Shown: positions 48,860 to 58,405, counted from the first letter of the stretch. The stretch: DNA of 64,000 nucleotides from JAGWRA01 sp963711505 (GCA_963711505.1 CAVQEJ010000003.1:310001-374000), one strand, 5' to 3'. Numbers and translations: made by a program. Notes: generated from the sequence alone by a model not told the origin.

Positions 48860-51800
48860 ATGACGACACTGCCTTCCCCGATGACCTCCATGCCACCGCG
48901 AGCGCGATCTGCCCGCCGGCCCGGCTGCACGCTGCTGAGCCTGACGGCCGTGCTGGCGCTGCTGATCGGTGTGCTCACCGGTGTGGCGCGGGCTCAGGCC
49001 CCGGCCGTGGCCGGCGCGGCCATGGCGGGACAGGTGCGCGGGCCCGGCGGGACGGTCGTGCCGGGGGCGACGGTCCTGGCGACCGAGACGCGCACCGGCG
49101 TGCGCAAGGAGACCTGGTCGGACACCGACGGGAAGTACCGGTTGTCCGCTCTGACGCCCGGCACGTGGCGGATCGCCGTGAGCCTCATCGGCTTCACGAC
49201 GTTCGTCCGGAACGACATCACCGTGGCGGCCGGCGCGGTCGTTTCCGTCGACGCGACGCTGGGGTTTGGCGCCCCGGCGCAGCCGGCCGGTCCCGCAGGG
49301 GCGGAAGGGCGCCGGGGAGGCGCGGGACTCGAGCGGCCGCGCGGACAGGGCGGCGAGGGACGCAACCCGGCCGGCGCGCGAGCCGGACGTGCCGCCGGTG
49401 CCGACGGTCGAAGTGCGGTGGAGCCCGGCGCCTTCGCGGCGTCGCCCGACGATGAGCAGGCGTCCGGCGACGCGGCCGTCGTCCGGTTCGCCGACGGGAC
49501 GACCGAGACGCAGCCGGCCGCGGGCGCGAACGCGACCGGAAGCGACGAGGAGAGCGGCGGGCTGGACGCCACGCGTCAGGACGAGGCGGCGGCGAATTCG
49601 TTCCTGCTGTCGGGCAGCGTCGGCCAGGCGGCTACGCCGGGCGCCGGCCGCGGCCGGTTCGGCGGTGGCCGGTTCGACCGGGGAGGCGGCGGCGCCCCCG
49701 GCTTCGGCGGGGGCGGCGGTCCTGGCGGTGGGCCGGGCTTCGGGGGCGGCTTCGGCGGCGGATTCTTCGGGCGTGGCGGTCCGCGCATCAATCGCATTCG
49801 CGGCAGTGTCTCGGAGCAGTACGCCAACTCGGCCTTCGATGCGAGCCCGTACGCGCTCAGCGGGCCGCAGCAGCCGCTCTTGTCCTCGTACAACCAGCGG
49901 ACGGGGCTGACCCTGGGCGGGCCGCTGAGCATTCCGAAGATCTACGATGGCAGCGGCCGGACGACCTTCTTCCTGAACGGCAGCTTCGGCACGAGCGTGA
50001 ACCCGATCGATCGGTTCGCGACGGTGCCGACGGCGGCCGAGCGTGCGGGCGACTTCTCGGGGCTGGCGACCATCTACGATCCCCGGACGGGACAGCCGTT
50101 CGCGGGCAACGCGGTGCCGGCCGGGCGCGTGGATCCGGCTGCGGCGTCGCTGCTGCAGTACCTCCCGCTGCCGAACCTGCCCGGTTCGGTGAACAACTAC
50201 CGCCTGCGGGAGACGGTGCCCGCGCAGACGCTGCGGCTGTCGGGGCGTGTCATCCAGCAGCTGACGGCGCGCGACTCGCTGAACGTCGCCTACAACCTGC
50301 AGTCGTCGCATGCGACGACGTTCAACAGCTTTCCGGACCTGACGAGCCGATCGTCCAACCGGGGCCAGTCGCTCGCGGCCGGCGAGACGCACCGCTTCGG
50401 CGGGCGGGCGTTCAACAGCTTTCAGTTCGACTTCAGCCAGCGGCGGGTGTCGACGCTCAATCCGTTCGCCTACGCCAGCGACGTCGAAGGGGCGCTCGGT
50501 ATCCAGGGGGCGTCGACGGCCCCGATCAACTGGGGACCGCCGGCCGTCGACTTCACGAATTTCACCGGGTTGAACCTGGCGATTCCCAGCGACGTGAACA
50601 ACCGGACGTACCGCTTCACCGATTCGCTGCTCATGGTCCGGGGCCAGCACAACCTGCGGATCGGAGGCGAGTTCAGGCGCATCGATCTCGATTCGGTGAA
50701 CGATCCGGACGGCCGGGGGACCTTCACGTTCACCGGGTTCGCCACGAGCGCGCTGAACGCCGCCGGCCTGCCGGTGGCCGGCACCGGCCTCGACTTCGCG
50801 GATTTCCTGCTGGGGCTGCCGCAGGCGACCTCGGTCCGGTTCGGCTCGTCGAGCAACCAGTTCCGGTCGTGGACGGCGAGCGGGTTCGTGGAGGACGACT
50901 GGCGGGCGACCTCGCACGTCACCTTCAACCTGGGCCTCCGGTACGACTACTTCGAGCCGTTCAGCGAGGCGTCCGGCCAGCTGTCGAATCTGGTGTTCGG
51001 CCCCGGCTTCTCGAGCGTCACGCGGGTGACGGGGCTGGAGCCCGGCAGCCTGCCACCGTCGCTGGTTCGCGGCGACCGGAACAACTTCTCGCCGCGCCTC
51101 GCGATGGCCTGGCGCCCGTCGGACGAGCACAGTCTGGTGCTGCGCGGCGGGTACGGCATCTTCTACGACGGCGGTATCTACCAGCGGCTCGTCGGGAACC
51201 TCGCCAGCCAGGCGCCGTTCGCGGTGACGGGCACGTCGCTCAGCACCGCGGCGCAGCCGCTGACGCTGCAGGACGGCCTGCCCGCGGCCGCCCCCGGCGT
51301 CGTGGCGAACACCTATGCCGTCGATCCGAACATGCGGACGCCGATGGCGCAGACCTGGAGCGCCGGCTTCGAGCAGTCGCTGTTCCGGTACTACCTGCTG
51401 TCGGTGAGCTACGTCGGCACGAAGGGATCGAATCTCGATCTGCTGCTGGGGCCGAACCGCTTCCTGTCGACCGGCGTCAACGGCTCGTCCGATCTGTCGC
51501 TGGCGGGCGCCGAGCAGTTCATCTACGAGACGACCGGCGCTTCCTCGATCTACCAGGGTCTCCAGGTGGAGCTCCGGCGGCAGTTCCACGACGGCTTCGG
51601 GTTCAACGCGGCGTATACCTTCTCGAAGTCGCTCGACAACGCGTCGAGTATCGGCGGGGCAGGGCAGACGGTGGCGCAGAATCCGTTCGACCTGTCGCAG
51701 GAATGGGGGCTGTCGACCTTCGACGTGCGGCACCGGCTGGTGGCGAACGCGTTCTACCGTCTGCCGTTCGGGTCGGGCCAGCGGTTCCTGTCGAACGGCG

Positions 51801-52276
51801 GCGTGCTGGCCGCCCTCTTCGGGGACTGGCAGGTGAGCGGCGTCGGCACGTACCTGTCGGGCAATCCGCTGACGGCCACCGTGCTCGGCAACACCGGCGC
51901 GACCGGCGGGGTCGGCACCTACTTCGCCCTGCGGGCGAACGCGACCGGCCTGCCGGTGCTCGTGCCGGTCTCGACGGCGCAGGAATTCTTCAACACGGCC
52001 GCCTTCGTCGTGCCGGTGGCCGGCGACCTGGGCAATGCGGGCCGCGGCACGATTCCCGGGCCCTCGTCGTTCAACGTCAATCTGTCGGTCGACCGGTTCA
52101 TCACGCTGTCGGCCGAGCGCGGCCTGCGGCTCGACGTCCGGCTGGCGGTGACGAATCTGCTGAACACGGTGAACTACACGAGCGTGTCGACCGTGGTCAA
52201 CGCGATCACGTTCGGCCAGGTGACGGCGGTCGGGCCGATGCGGGCGATGATGCTGTCGCTGAGGATGCGGTTCTGA
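48860..52276 (+). CDS. Oar-like TonB-dependent receptor with carboxypeptidase-regulatory domain
   Basis: The product is 1138 aa. A signal peptide (about residues 20-45, ending ARAQ) is followed by a carboxypeptidase-regulatory-like domain (residues ~52-135, GQVRGPGGTVVPGATVLATET...DGKYRLSALTPG). A long low-complexity linker includes a Gly/Phe-rich stretch (about residues 265-312). Plug and barrel regions follow (RTGLTLGGPLSIPKIYDGSGRTTFF; NVAYTFSKSLDNASS-like strands), and the chain ends in Phe (LRMRF). It acts in the outer membrane, probably taking up or binding large substrates such as peptides or polysaccharides. Its stop overlaps the start of the VWA gene (TGATG). Start at ATG 48860; Met 8 or Met 11 are possible. 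Confidence 0.85.
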   Translation: MTTLPSPMTSMPPRARSARRPGCTLLSLTAVLALLIGVLTGVARAQAPAVAGAAMAGQVRGPGGTVVPGATVLATETRTGVRKETWSDTDGKYRLSALTPGTWRIAVSLIGFTTFVRNDITVAAGAVVSVDATLGFGAPAQPAGPAGAEGRRGGAGLERPRGQGGEGRNPAGARAGRAAGADGRSAVEPGAFAASPDDEQASGDAAVVRFADGTTETQPAAGANATGSDEESGGLDATRQDEAAANSFLLSGSVGQAATPGAGRGRFGGGRFDRGGGGAPGFGGGGGPGGGPGFGGGFGGGFFGRGGPRINRIRGSVSEQYANSAFDASPYALSGPQQPLLSSYNQRTGLTLGGPLSIPKIYDGSGRTTFFLNGSFGTSVNPIDRFATVPTAAERAGDFSGLATIYDPRTGQPFAGNAVPAGRVDPAAASLLQYLPLPNLPGSVNNYRLRETVPAQTLRLSGRVIQQLTARDSLNVAYNLQSSHATTFNSFPDLTSRSSNRGQSLAAGETHRFGGRAFNSFQFDFSQRRVSTLNPFAYASDVEGALGIQGASTAPINWGPPAVDFTNFTGLNLAIPSDVNNRTYRFTDSLLMVRGQHNLRIGGEFRRIDLDSVNDPDGRGTFTFTGFATSALNAAGLPVAGTGLDFADFLLGLPQATSVRFGSSSNQFRSWTASGFVEDDWRATSHVTFNLGLRYDYFEPFSEASGQLSNLVFGPGFSSVTRVTGLEPGSLPPSLVRGDRNNFSPRLAMAWRPSDEHSLVLRGGYGIFYDGGIYQRLVGNLASQAPFAVTGTSLSTAAQPLTLQDGLPAAAPGVVANTYAVDPNMRTPMAQTWSAGFEQSLFRYYLLSVSYVGTKGSNLDLLLGPNRFLSTGVNGSSDLSLAGAEQFIYETTGASSIYQGLQVELRRQFHDGFGFNAAYTFSKSLDNASSIGGAGQTVAQNPFDLSQEWGLSTFDVRHRLVANAFYRLPFGSGQRFLSNGGVLAALFGDWQVSGVGTYLSGNPLTATVLGNTGATGGVGTYFALRANATGLPVLVPVSTAQEFFNTAAFVVPVAGDLGNAGRGTIPGPSSFNVNLSVDRFITLSAERGLRLDVRLAVTNLLNTVNYTSVSTVVNAITFGQVTAVGPMRAMMLSLRMRF

Positions 52277-54553
52277 TGACGAGACCGTGGGGACGTCGGC
52301 CGCCGCGGCGCCGTGCCGGCGCGCTGGCCGCGATGGCGGTCGGACTGGCGCTCGCCGGCGGCTCCGTGCGCGCGGCCGGGCCGCAGAGCGGGCAGGGCGC
52401 GCCGCCCGTGCCGCCCGGCCAGCCGGTCTTCCGCAGCCAGACCAGCGAGGTGGTCGTGGACGTGCGCGTCCGGGACAAGCAGGGGCGTCCGGTCACCGAT
52501 CTCCATCAGCGCGACTTCCGCGTGTTCGAGGACGGCGTGCCGCAGACGGTCACCTCGTTCACGCTCGAGAACGTCGACGCGCTGGCGAAGGCGGCGAGCG
52601 CCGGCGGCCCGCCACCGACGATCGATCTGGGCACGCTGCCGCCGACCGCCAGCCCGGAGCCGCTCCTGCGGAACCACCGCCTGCTGGTGCTCTTCTTCGA
52701 CCTGACCTCGATGCAGGTCGACGATCTCGAGCGGGCGCTGGCGGCCGCCCGCCATTTCGTCGACGCCCAGCTCTCACCGGCCGATCTCGTGGCCGTGGCG
52801 ACCTATACGTCGAGCCTGCGGGTGCTGCAGGATTTCACCAACGATCGCGCCGCGCTGGACAAGGCGCTCGCCGGCATCGATGCGGGCGAGTCGTCGGCCC
52901 TGAGCCAGGCCGGCTCCCAGGGCGACGCCGGTGGGACGAACGCCTCGGGCGAGGAGATCGTCGACCAGGACACGTCGGCGGCGTTCACGGCCGACGAGAC
53001 CGAGTTCAACCTGTTCAATACCGACGAGCAGTTGATGGCGATCGAGTCGCTCGCCGGCATGCTGCGCAACGTGCCGGGGCGCAAGGCGATCCTGCACTTC
53101 TCGAGCGGGCTGACGCAGACCGGCGTCGAGAACGAGACCGAGCTGCGCGCGGCGACCGACGCGGCGAACATGGCCGACGTCTCGCTCTACACGTTCGACT
53201 CGCGTGGACTCGTGGCGCTGCCGCCCGGTGGCGATGCGACGGCCTCGATCGCCAGCGGCACCGCCCTGTTCTCGGGCCAGGCCTTCCGCTCGCAGGTGTC
53301 GTCGCTGCACGACAGCCGCGAGACGCTGACGACGCTCGCCGCCGACACCGGCGGACGGACCTACACCGACCTCAACGACTTCAGCCACGCGTTCGCCGAC
53401 GTGCAGCAGGACAATTCCACCTACTACCTGCTGGCGTACGTGCCGACGAACACGGCCATGGACGGGAAGTTCCGCCGCATCCGCGTCGAGGTCGATCGCC
53501 CGGGCGTCGACGTGCTGGCGCGTCCCGGCTATTTCGCACCGAAGAGTTTCAGACGGCTCTCGAAGGCCGGCAAGGACCTGCAGCTCGCGCAGGCGCTGGC
53601 CCTCGATACGCCGTTCGTCGACCTGCCGCTGGCCGTCGAAGCCGCCGCCTTCCGGACCGCGTCCGACCCGAACCGGTTCGATGTCGTCCTGGCGGCGAAG
53701 ATTCCCGGATCGGCCGTGCCGTTCCCGCCGGGCGCGACGACCCGCCGCACCGAGCTGGATTTCGCCTGGCGGGCGACCGATGCCGCCGGGCGTGTCGTGG
53801 CGGCCCTGCGCGACACGTTACCCGTGAAGCTGGATGCCGCCGAGTACCGGCAGGTGCAGCACGCCAGCCTCGTGTACCGGGGCGGCTTCGTGCTGCCCGC
53901 CGGGAAGTACACACTGAAGGTGGCCGTGCGCGAGAACGACACGGGCGAGATCGGCACGTTCGAGCAGCCGCTGGATCTGTCCGTACCGCAGGCGCCCCTC
54001 ACGCTCAGCTCCGTCGTGCTCGCCAACGAGCTGAAGCCGGCCGCCGGCAATGCCCTGCGCGAAGGACCGGGCGGCGGGAGAGGCTTCGGTGGACGCGGAG
54101 GTCCCGGCTTCCGTGGCGGGCCCGGCGGATTCCCGGGGCCGGGAGGCTTCGGCCGGCCGGGCGAGGGGAGCGACGATCCGCTCGCGATCGGACGCCTCGT
54201 GATGGTGCCCAGCGTGACGGGCGTCTTCCGTGTCGGGCAGACCCTGTTCGTGCGCCTCGAATCCTATGCGTCGGTCCCGCGGAGTCGACCGTGAATCGCC
54301 CGCGCCGCAGGCCGCGGTCGTCTTCTTCCGTCACGGCGTGAAGATCTCCGAAGCCGGCCCCGTCAACGGACGGCCCGAAGGCGGAACCGGGCGGGCGGAC
54401 TACTTCCTGCGGATCCCGCTCGACCGCTTTCCCATCGGCCGCTACGTCATGCAGGTGAACGTGCTCGATCCCGCCGCCGGCCACGTCGCGTTCGCGCGGG
54501 TGCCCCTGGCGATCCTGCCGGCCGCGCCGGCACCAGGCCCCGCGGGACGGTAG
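52276..54553 (+). CDS. VWFA-related acidobacterial-type secreted protein, one frame break near the 3' end
   Basis: The product is about 759 aa. A signal peptide (residues 1-~37) precedes FRSQTSEVVVDVRVRDKQG and a VWA domain with a MIDAS-like DLTSM in LLVLFFDLTSM. The VWFA-related acidobacterial domain ends near YYLLAYVPTN. A C-terminal beta-sandwich part follows, with a Gly/Phe/Pro-rich insert (about residues 597-630) similar in composition to the insert of the receptor encoded just upstream. An extra base near 54285 truncates the last ~90 residues; correction extends the frame to TAG 54553. The start codon overlaps the receptor stop, so the two are translationally coupled. It is likely a surface or periplasmic partner of the receptor. 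Confidence 0.82.
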
Positions 54554-54647
54554 CCCGGCCGCCCATCGCGCGTCGCACGGACGGGACGCACGTCGCGCCC
54601 CGGAGAGGGAGCCGGCACTCCGCGCGGGACGGGCCACGCCGAGAACT

Positions 54648-54677
54648 TTGACAGCGATTCCCGCCGTCTGTTATAGC
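54648..54677 (+). promoter_or_regulatory. Sigma-70-like promoter for hom
   Basis: TTGACA at 54648-54653 is a perfect -35. TATAGC at 54672-54677 follows with an 18-base spacer (TTATAG with 17). This gives a leader of about 100 bases before the ATG at 54786. It is the clearest consensus promoter in the window. Confidence 0.6.
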
Positions 54678-54785
54678 TAACGCAGTTTCGCGCGGGATAG
54701 CCGGCGTGCGTGAGCCGGGCAGCCGGCCGCCGGGATGCGCGATCCGAATCCATCGCCGATCGTCCCCCTTCCGAAAGATCCAGCG

Positions 54786-56141
54786 ATGAGCGTCGACCCA
54801 GTCCGGAACCCGGGCAGCGGATCCGGTGCCGCACCCAATCCCGACCCGGCCGCCTCTCGACGGCCGCCGCGGGCGCAGCGGCCGTGCCGCGTCGGGCTGC
54901 TCGGATTCGGAACGATCGGTCAGGCCGTGGCCCGCAGTGTGTGCGAGCGTCCGCGCGCCGGGCTCCGGCTCACGCATGTGCTGAACCGCGCCGGCGATCG
55001 GAAGAAGCCCGCCTGGGTTCCCGCCGACGTCTGCTGGACGCACGAGGTCTACGACATCCTGCTGTCGGACGTCGACGTGGTCGTCGACCTGTCGCCCGAC
55101 AGCGACCAGGCGCTCGACTGGATCCGGTCGGCGCTCGAAGCCGGCAAGTCGGTGGTGACGGCGAGTCGCGACGTCGTCGCCCGCCGCGGGCCCGAACTGC
55201 TCGCGCTCGCCCGGTCGCGCGGCTGCCAGCTGCGATTCGAGGCGGCCGTCGGGGGGCCGGTGCCGATGGTGGCGGGTCTGCGGGACGGTCTGGCCGGCGA
55301 TCGGCTCCGCTCGCTGGTCGGCATCCTGAACGGCGCCAGCAACTACATCCTCAACCGGATTGAATGGACGGGCGGCGATTTCGCTGACGCGCTCGCCGAA
55401 GCGAACCGTCTCGGGCTGGTCAGCGCGAATCCCGACGACGACGTGGAGGGGCAGGATGCGGCGGCGAAGCTGTCCGTGCTCTGCGGGATCGCCTTCGGCC
55501 GCCAGATTCTGGTCGACGAGGTGCCGCGCCAGTCAATCGTGCCGGTGGCGGCCATCGACTTCCAGTACGCGACGCGGCTCGACTGCACGATCCGGCCGGT
55601 GGCCTTCGCCGAACGCGGGTCGCGCGGCCTGACGGCCTGGGTCGGGCCGGCGCTCGTGCCCCGCGCCTCGATGCTGGCGCACCTGCACGGCAGCCAGAAC
55701 ATCCTCATCGCCACCGGCGAAGCGACGACGCAGACGGGATTCTTCGGGGTGGGCGGCGGCGGACGGGCCACGGCCGTCGCCGTAGTCTCCGATCTCGTGG
55801 CGCTGGCGTCGATGGAGCCGCGCGCCGACTCCTGGGTGGCCGTGCCGATGCGGGCCCACGTGGCGAGCGCCGAGGCCGAGAGCCGGCGCTACGTCCGGTT
55901 CGTCGTCCGCGACCGGCCCGGTATCATCGCCGAGCTCGCGACGGCGTTCGCGGCCGAGGGGATCAGCGTCGAGGCCGTGCTCCAGGAGCCGCCGCTGCGG
56001 GGCACGCAGCTGCCGTTCGTGATCACGCTCGATCCCTGCCCGCAGGCCGCCTTCGATCGTGCGCTGGTCCAGATCGCCGCGTGCGACTTCCTCGTCGAGC
56101 CGCCGCTCGGGCTGCGGATGCTCGATCCCGCGATGGTGTGA
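54786..56141 (+). CDS. hom: Homoserine dehydrogenase with C-terminal ACT domain
   Basis: The product is 451 aa. After a Pro/Arg-rich N-terminal ~40 residues come the NAD(P) motif GLLGFGTIG and the substrate-domain blocks EAAVGGPVPM, GILNGASNYIL and NPDDDVEGQDAAAKLSVL. The C-terminal ACT domain starts at YVRFVVRDRPGIIAELATAFAAEGIS and probably senses threonine. It reduces aspartate semialdehyde to homoserine. thrB and thrC lie 1.3 kb downstream on the same strand, separated by the oppositely oriented peroxiredoxin gene. A strong promoter precedes it. The core blocks differ slightly from the usual forms (GGPVPM for GGIPI), but catalytic positions are preserved. Confidence 0.92.
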   Translation: MSVDPVRNPGSGSGAAPNPDPAASRRPPRAQRPCRVGLLGFGTIGQAVARSVCERPRAGLRLTHVLNRAGDRKKPAWVPADVCWTHEVYDILLSDVDVVVDLSPDSDQALDWIRSALEAGKSVVTASRDVVARRGPELLALARSRGCQLRFEAAVGGPVPMVAGLRDGLAGDRLRSLVGILNGASNYILNRIEWTGGDFADALAEANRLGLVSANPDDDVEGQDAAAKLSVLCGIAFGRQILVDEVPRQSIVPVAAIDFQYATRLDCTIRPVAFAERGSRGLTAWVGPALVPRASMLAHLHGSQNILIATGEATTQTGFFGVGGGGRATAVAVVSDLVALASMEPRADSWVAVPMRAHVASAEAESRRYVRFVVRDRPGIIAELATAFAAEGISVEAVLQEPPLRGTQLPFVITLDPCPQAAFDRALVQIAACDFLVEPPLGLRMLDPAMV

Positions 56142-56143
56142 GG

Positions 56144-56170
56144 GCGGGGCGGCCCGGCCGACCGCCCCGC
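56144..56170. terminator. Hairpin between convergent hom and peroxiredoxin genes
   Basis: GCGGGGCGG (56144-56152) pairs perfectly with CCGCCCCGC (56162-56170) around a 9-base loop, directly after the hom stop codon. There is no T-tract on either side, so termination efficiency is uncertain. Confidence 0.5.
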
Positions 56171-56186
56171 AATCGTGGGGCGCCGC

Positions 56187-56819
56187 CTAGGCCTTGGGCG
56201 CCGGCGCCGTCCGCAGATAGTCCTTCTTCTTCACGAATCCCGGAAACTTCTTCCTGGCCTCGTCGTCCGACAGATTGTTGGAGATGATGATGTCCTGGCC
56301 CGGCTGCCAGTCGGCCGGCGTCGCCACGGGCTGCTTCGCGACCAGCTGCAGCGAGTCGAGGACCCGCAGCAGTTCCTGGAAGTTGCGGCCCGTGCTCGCC
56401 GGGTAGGTCAGCGTCAGCTTCACCTTGTGATCCGGGCCGATGACGAAGACCGACCGGACCGTCATCGTGTCGCTCGCGTTCGGATGGATCATGTCGTAGA
56501 GCGTGGCGACCTTGCGATCCGGATCCGCAATCATCGGGAAGTTCACGGCGTGGCCGGTGACGTCGGCGATGTCGCCCTCCCACTTCTGGTGGGAGTCGAG
56601 CGGATCGACGCTCAGGCCGATCACCTTCGTGTGGCGCTTCTCGAATTCCGCCTTCAGGCCGGCGACCGTCCCCAGCTCCGTCGTGCAGACCGGTGTGAAG
56701 TCCTTCGGGTGCGAGAAGAGGACGACCCAGCTCGAGCCCTGCCACGTGCGGAAGTCGATCGGCCCCTGGGTGGTCTGTGCGCTGAAGTTCGGAGCCTCGT
56801 CGCCGAGATGAACAGCCAT
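56187..56819 (-). CDS. 1-Cys peroxiredoxin (Prx6 group)
   Basis: The product is 210 aa. The peroxidatic Cys45 is in FTPVCTTEL and is the only cysteine in the protein, as expected for the 1-Cys type. The C-terminal Prx6 extension (residues ~160-210) is present. It reduces hydrogen peroxide and organic or phospholipid hydroperoxides. It has a good ribosome site (aggaggatcgc) before the ATG at 56819. A complete intrinsic terminator lies 42 bases upstream on the same strand, and a short Cys-Cys ORF lies beyond that, so its expression appears to depend on read-through. It sits between hom and thrB, opposite to both. Confidence 0.93.
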   Translation of the reverse strand: MAVHLGDEAPNFSAQTTQGPIDFRTWQGSSWVVLFSHPKDFTPVCTTELGTVAGLKAEFEKRHTKVIGLSVDPLDSHQKWEGDIADVTGHAVNFPMIADPDRKVATLYDMIHPNASDTMTVRSVFVIGPDHKVKLTLTYPASTGRNFQELLRVLDSLQLVAKQPVATPADWQPGQDIIISNNLSDDEARKKFPGFVKKKDYLRTAPAPKA

Positions 56820-56860
56820 GCGATCCTCCTGATTGACCGGGCGCGGATTGTCGGGGTGGA

Positions 56861-56899
56861 GAAAAAGAAAAGGCCCGGAGAGCGTCCGCTCTCCGGGCC
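56861..56899 (-). terminator. Intrinsic terminator in the peroxiredoxin leader
   Basis: GGCCCGGAGAGCG and CGCTCTCCGGGCC (56872-56899) form a perfect 13-bp stem with a 2-base gap. On the minus strand they are followed by TTTTCTTTTTC (56861-56871). It faces the peroxiredoxin gene, whose start codon is 42 bases further. It is the only textbook Rho-independent terminator in the window. Confidence 0.85.
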
Positions 56900-56924
56900 A
56901 GGAATGCCGCCGCGCGCTGGCGAT

Positions 56925-57026
56925 TCAGCGCGTCGCGCCGCTGGATGAAGGGCGGGTGCCTCGGAGGCCCCAGACGGCCTTCCGACGACAACACGAGGCG
57001 TTCGCCCGTCCAGCGATCAGAATCAT
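56925..57026 (-). CDS. Putative 33-aa leader peptide with a Cys-Cys pair
   Basis: A short ORF (ATG at 57026, TGA at 56925) encodes MILIAGRANASCCRRKAV near its start; Cys12-Cys13 are followed by Arg-Arg-Lys. It ends 25 bases before the terminator stem. A promoter-like TTGACG/TAAAAC pair ends about 7 bases upstream of the ATG, so the mRNA may be leaderless or nearly so; ggagg also lies 3-7 bases before the ATG. The arrangement (promoter, short ORF with a Cys pair, terminator, peroxiredoxin) resembles translation-dependent attenuation, as described for polycysteine leader ORFs in mycobacteria. Without conservation data this ORF could be chance. Confidence 0.4.
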   Translation of the reverse strand: MILIAGRANASCCRRKAVWGLRGTRPSSSGATR

Positions 57027-57033
57027 GGCCTCC

Positions 57034-57063
57034 GTTTTACCTCCGGAGCCGGTCCAGCGTCAA
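57034..57063 (-). promoter_or_regulatory. Possible promoter for the peroxiredoxin leader
   Basis: On the minus strand TTGACG (57058-57063) is followed after 18 bases by TAAAAC (57034-57039). An AT-rich block containing AAATATTT (about 57075-57085), unusual in this GC-rich sequence, lies just upstream and could be an UP element or a regulator site. Confidence 0.45.
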
Positions 57064-57432
57064 CGGGATTCGCACAAATATTTTGCGGGCCTCAGGACCG
57101 GAATTGCCTGTATTTCCTGCTGAATCCGTTCGGAATGACAGGATTGTTCGCAGGGAGTGTGCAGAAGACCGACTGCGACGGACGCGGCATGACACGGACG
57201 ACAGCAGCGTAACGCCCGGTGCGGGTGCCTGCCAGAACTTCATGCACGGGCCTGGTGCGGTCCATCGAGAGGCCGGACGCCCCGCCTTCGCATCCCCATC
57301 TCAGGGGCCGGCCGGGTGCGCGACCGGCGGTAAGTTACACTGGCAGGCCGGCGTGCGGCAGCGTGTTGCATGCCCGTCCAGCTGGCACGGGCCGGCTGGT
57401 GTGGTGAAACGTGTCAGAGGGAGCGGTTGTTC
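57064..57432. other. Region upstream of thrB, no supported gene
   Basis: The 369-bp region between the peroxiredoxin leader and thrB contains a tiny ATG-to-TAA frame at 57189-57212 encoding Met-Thr-Arg-Thr-Thr-Ala-Ala, a ttacact box at 57335-57341, and GC-rich inverted pieces around 57305-57330. None is decisive. A thrB promoter is expected here because the upstream hom transcript is blocked by the opposed gene. Confidence 0.4.
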
Positions 57433-58405
57433 GTGACGGATCGAGGGCATCGGACGGTCACCGTCTTCGCGCCGGCCACCGTGGCGAATGTCGCCTGCGG
57501 ATTCGACGTGCTCGGGTTCGCCCTGGCGCAGCCCGGTGACGAAATCGTGGCGAGCCGCCGGGACGAGCCCGGCGTGGCGATTGCGGGTATCACGGGAGAC
57601 GAGGGGAGGCTGCCGCGCGATGCGGCACGCAACACGGCGGGCGTGGCCGCCCGGGCGCTGCTCGACGCGCTCGGATCGCGGGCCGGCGTGTCGCTCACCC
57701 TCCACAAGGGGCTGCCGCTGTCCAGCGGCCTCGGGGGCAGCGCGGCGAGCGCCGTGGCGGCCGTGGTCGCGGTGGACGCCCTGCTCGAGGCCGGTGCGTC
57801 GCCCGACCTCCTGCTGCGCTGCGCGCTGGAAGGCGAGCGGCTCGCGTCCGGCTCGATGCATCCCGACAACGTGGCCCCCGCGCTGCTCGGCGGCTTCGTG
57901 CTGGCCCGCTCGGCCGATCCGCCCGAATCTGCTGCGCCTGCCGGTGCCCGACGGGCTGGCCTGCGCCATCGTGCACCCCCATCTGGAAGTGGAAACGGCG
58001 GCGGCCCGGCGGCTGCTGGGCGACACGGTGCCCCTGCAGGCGGCCATCCGGCAATGGGCGAACCTGGGCGGGCTCGTCGCGGGGCTGTACGAATCGGACT
58101 TCGCCCTGATCGGCCGGTCGCTCGAGGACGTGATCGCCGAGCCGAAGCGGTCGGTGCTGGTGCCCGGCTTCGCCGAGATGAAGCAGGCGGCGCTCGATGC
58201 GGGCGCGCTCGGCTGCAGCCTCTCCGGATCGGGGCCGTCGCTCTTCGCGCTGTGCCGCACGGTGGAACAGGCGGACGCGGTGGCGGCGGCCATGCGCACG
58301 GCGCTGGACCGCGCGCAGGGGATCGCCTGCGAGACCTGGGTGTCGCCCGTGGGGCAGGAAGGGGCACGCGTCACGCGTGCATCGGGCACGGCATGCGCTA
58401 CGTAA
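57433..58405 (+). CDS. thrB: Homoserine kinase, one frame break
   Basis: The product is about 323 aa after removal of an extra G near 57927. GHMP-kinase motifs are APATVANVACGFDVLGFAL at the N-terminus, the ATP loop GLPLSSGLGGSAASAVAAV, and the C-terminal GALGCSLSGSGPSLFALC. It phosphorylates homoserine in the cytoplasm. The GTG at 57433 follows cagagggagcgg and gives the usual family start; the open frame extends further up without family similarity. The 3' end overlaps thrC by 13 bases. Confidence 0.9.

Noticed and set aside
48605..51733. 1042-residue minus-strand open frame opposite the TonB receptor
   Set aside because: Shadow of the receptor gene. No domain or signal peptide, and the plus strand has a complete recognisable protein.
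5764..57927. Programmed frameshifting as the reason for the many frame breaks
   Set aside because: The breaks occur at unrelated positions in unrelated genes, sometimes six in one gene, without slippery heptamers or downstream structures; error is simpler.
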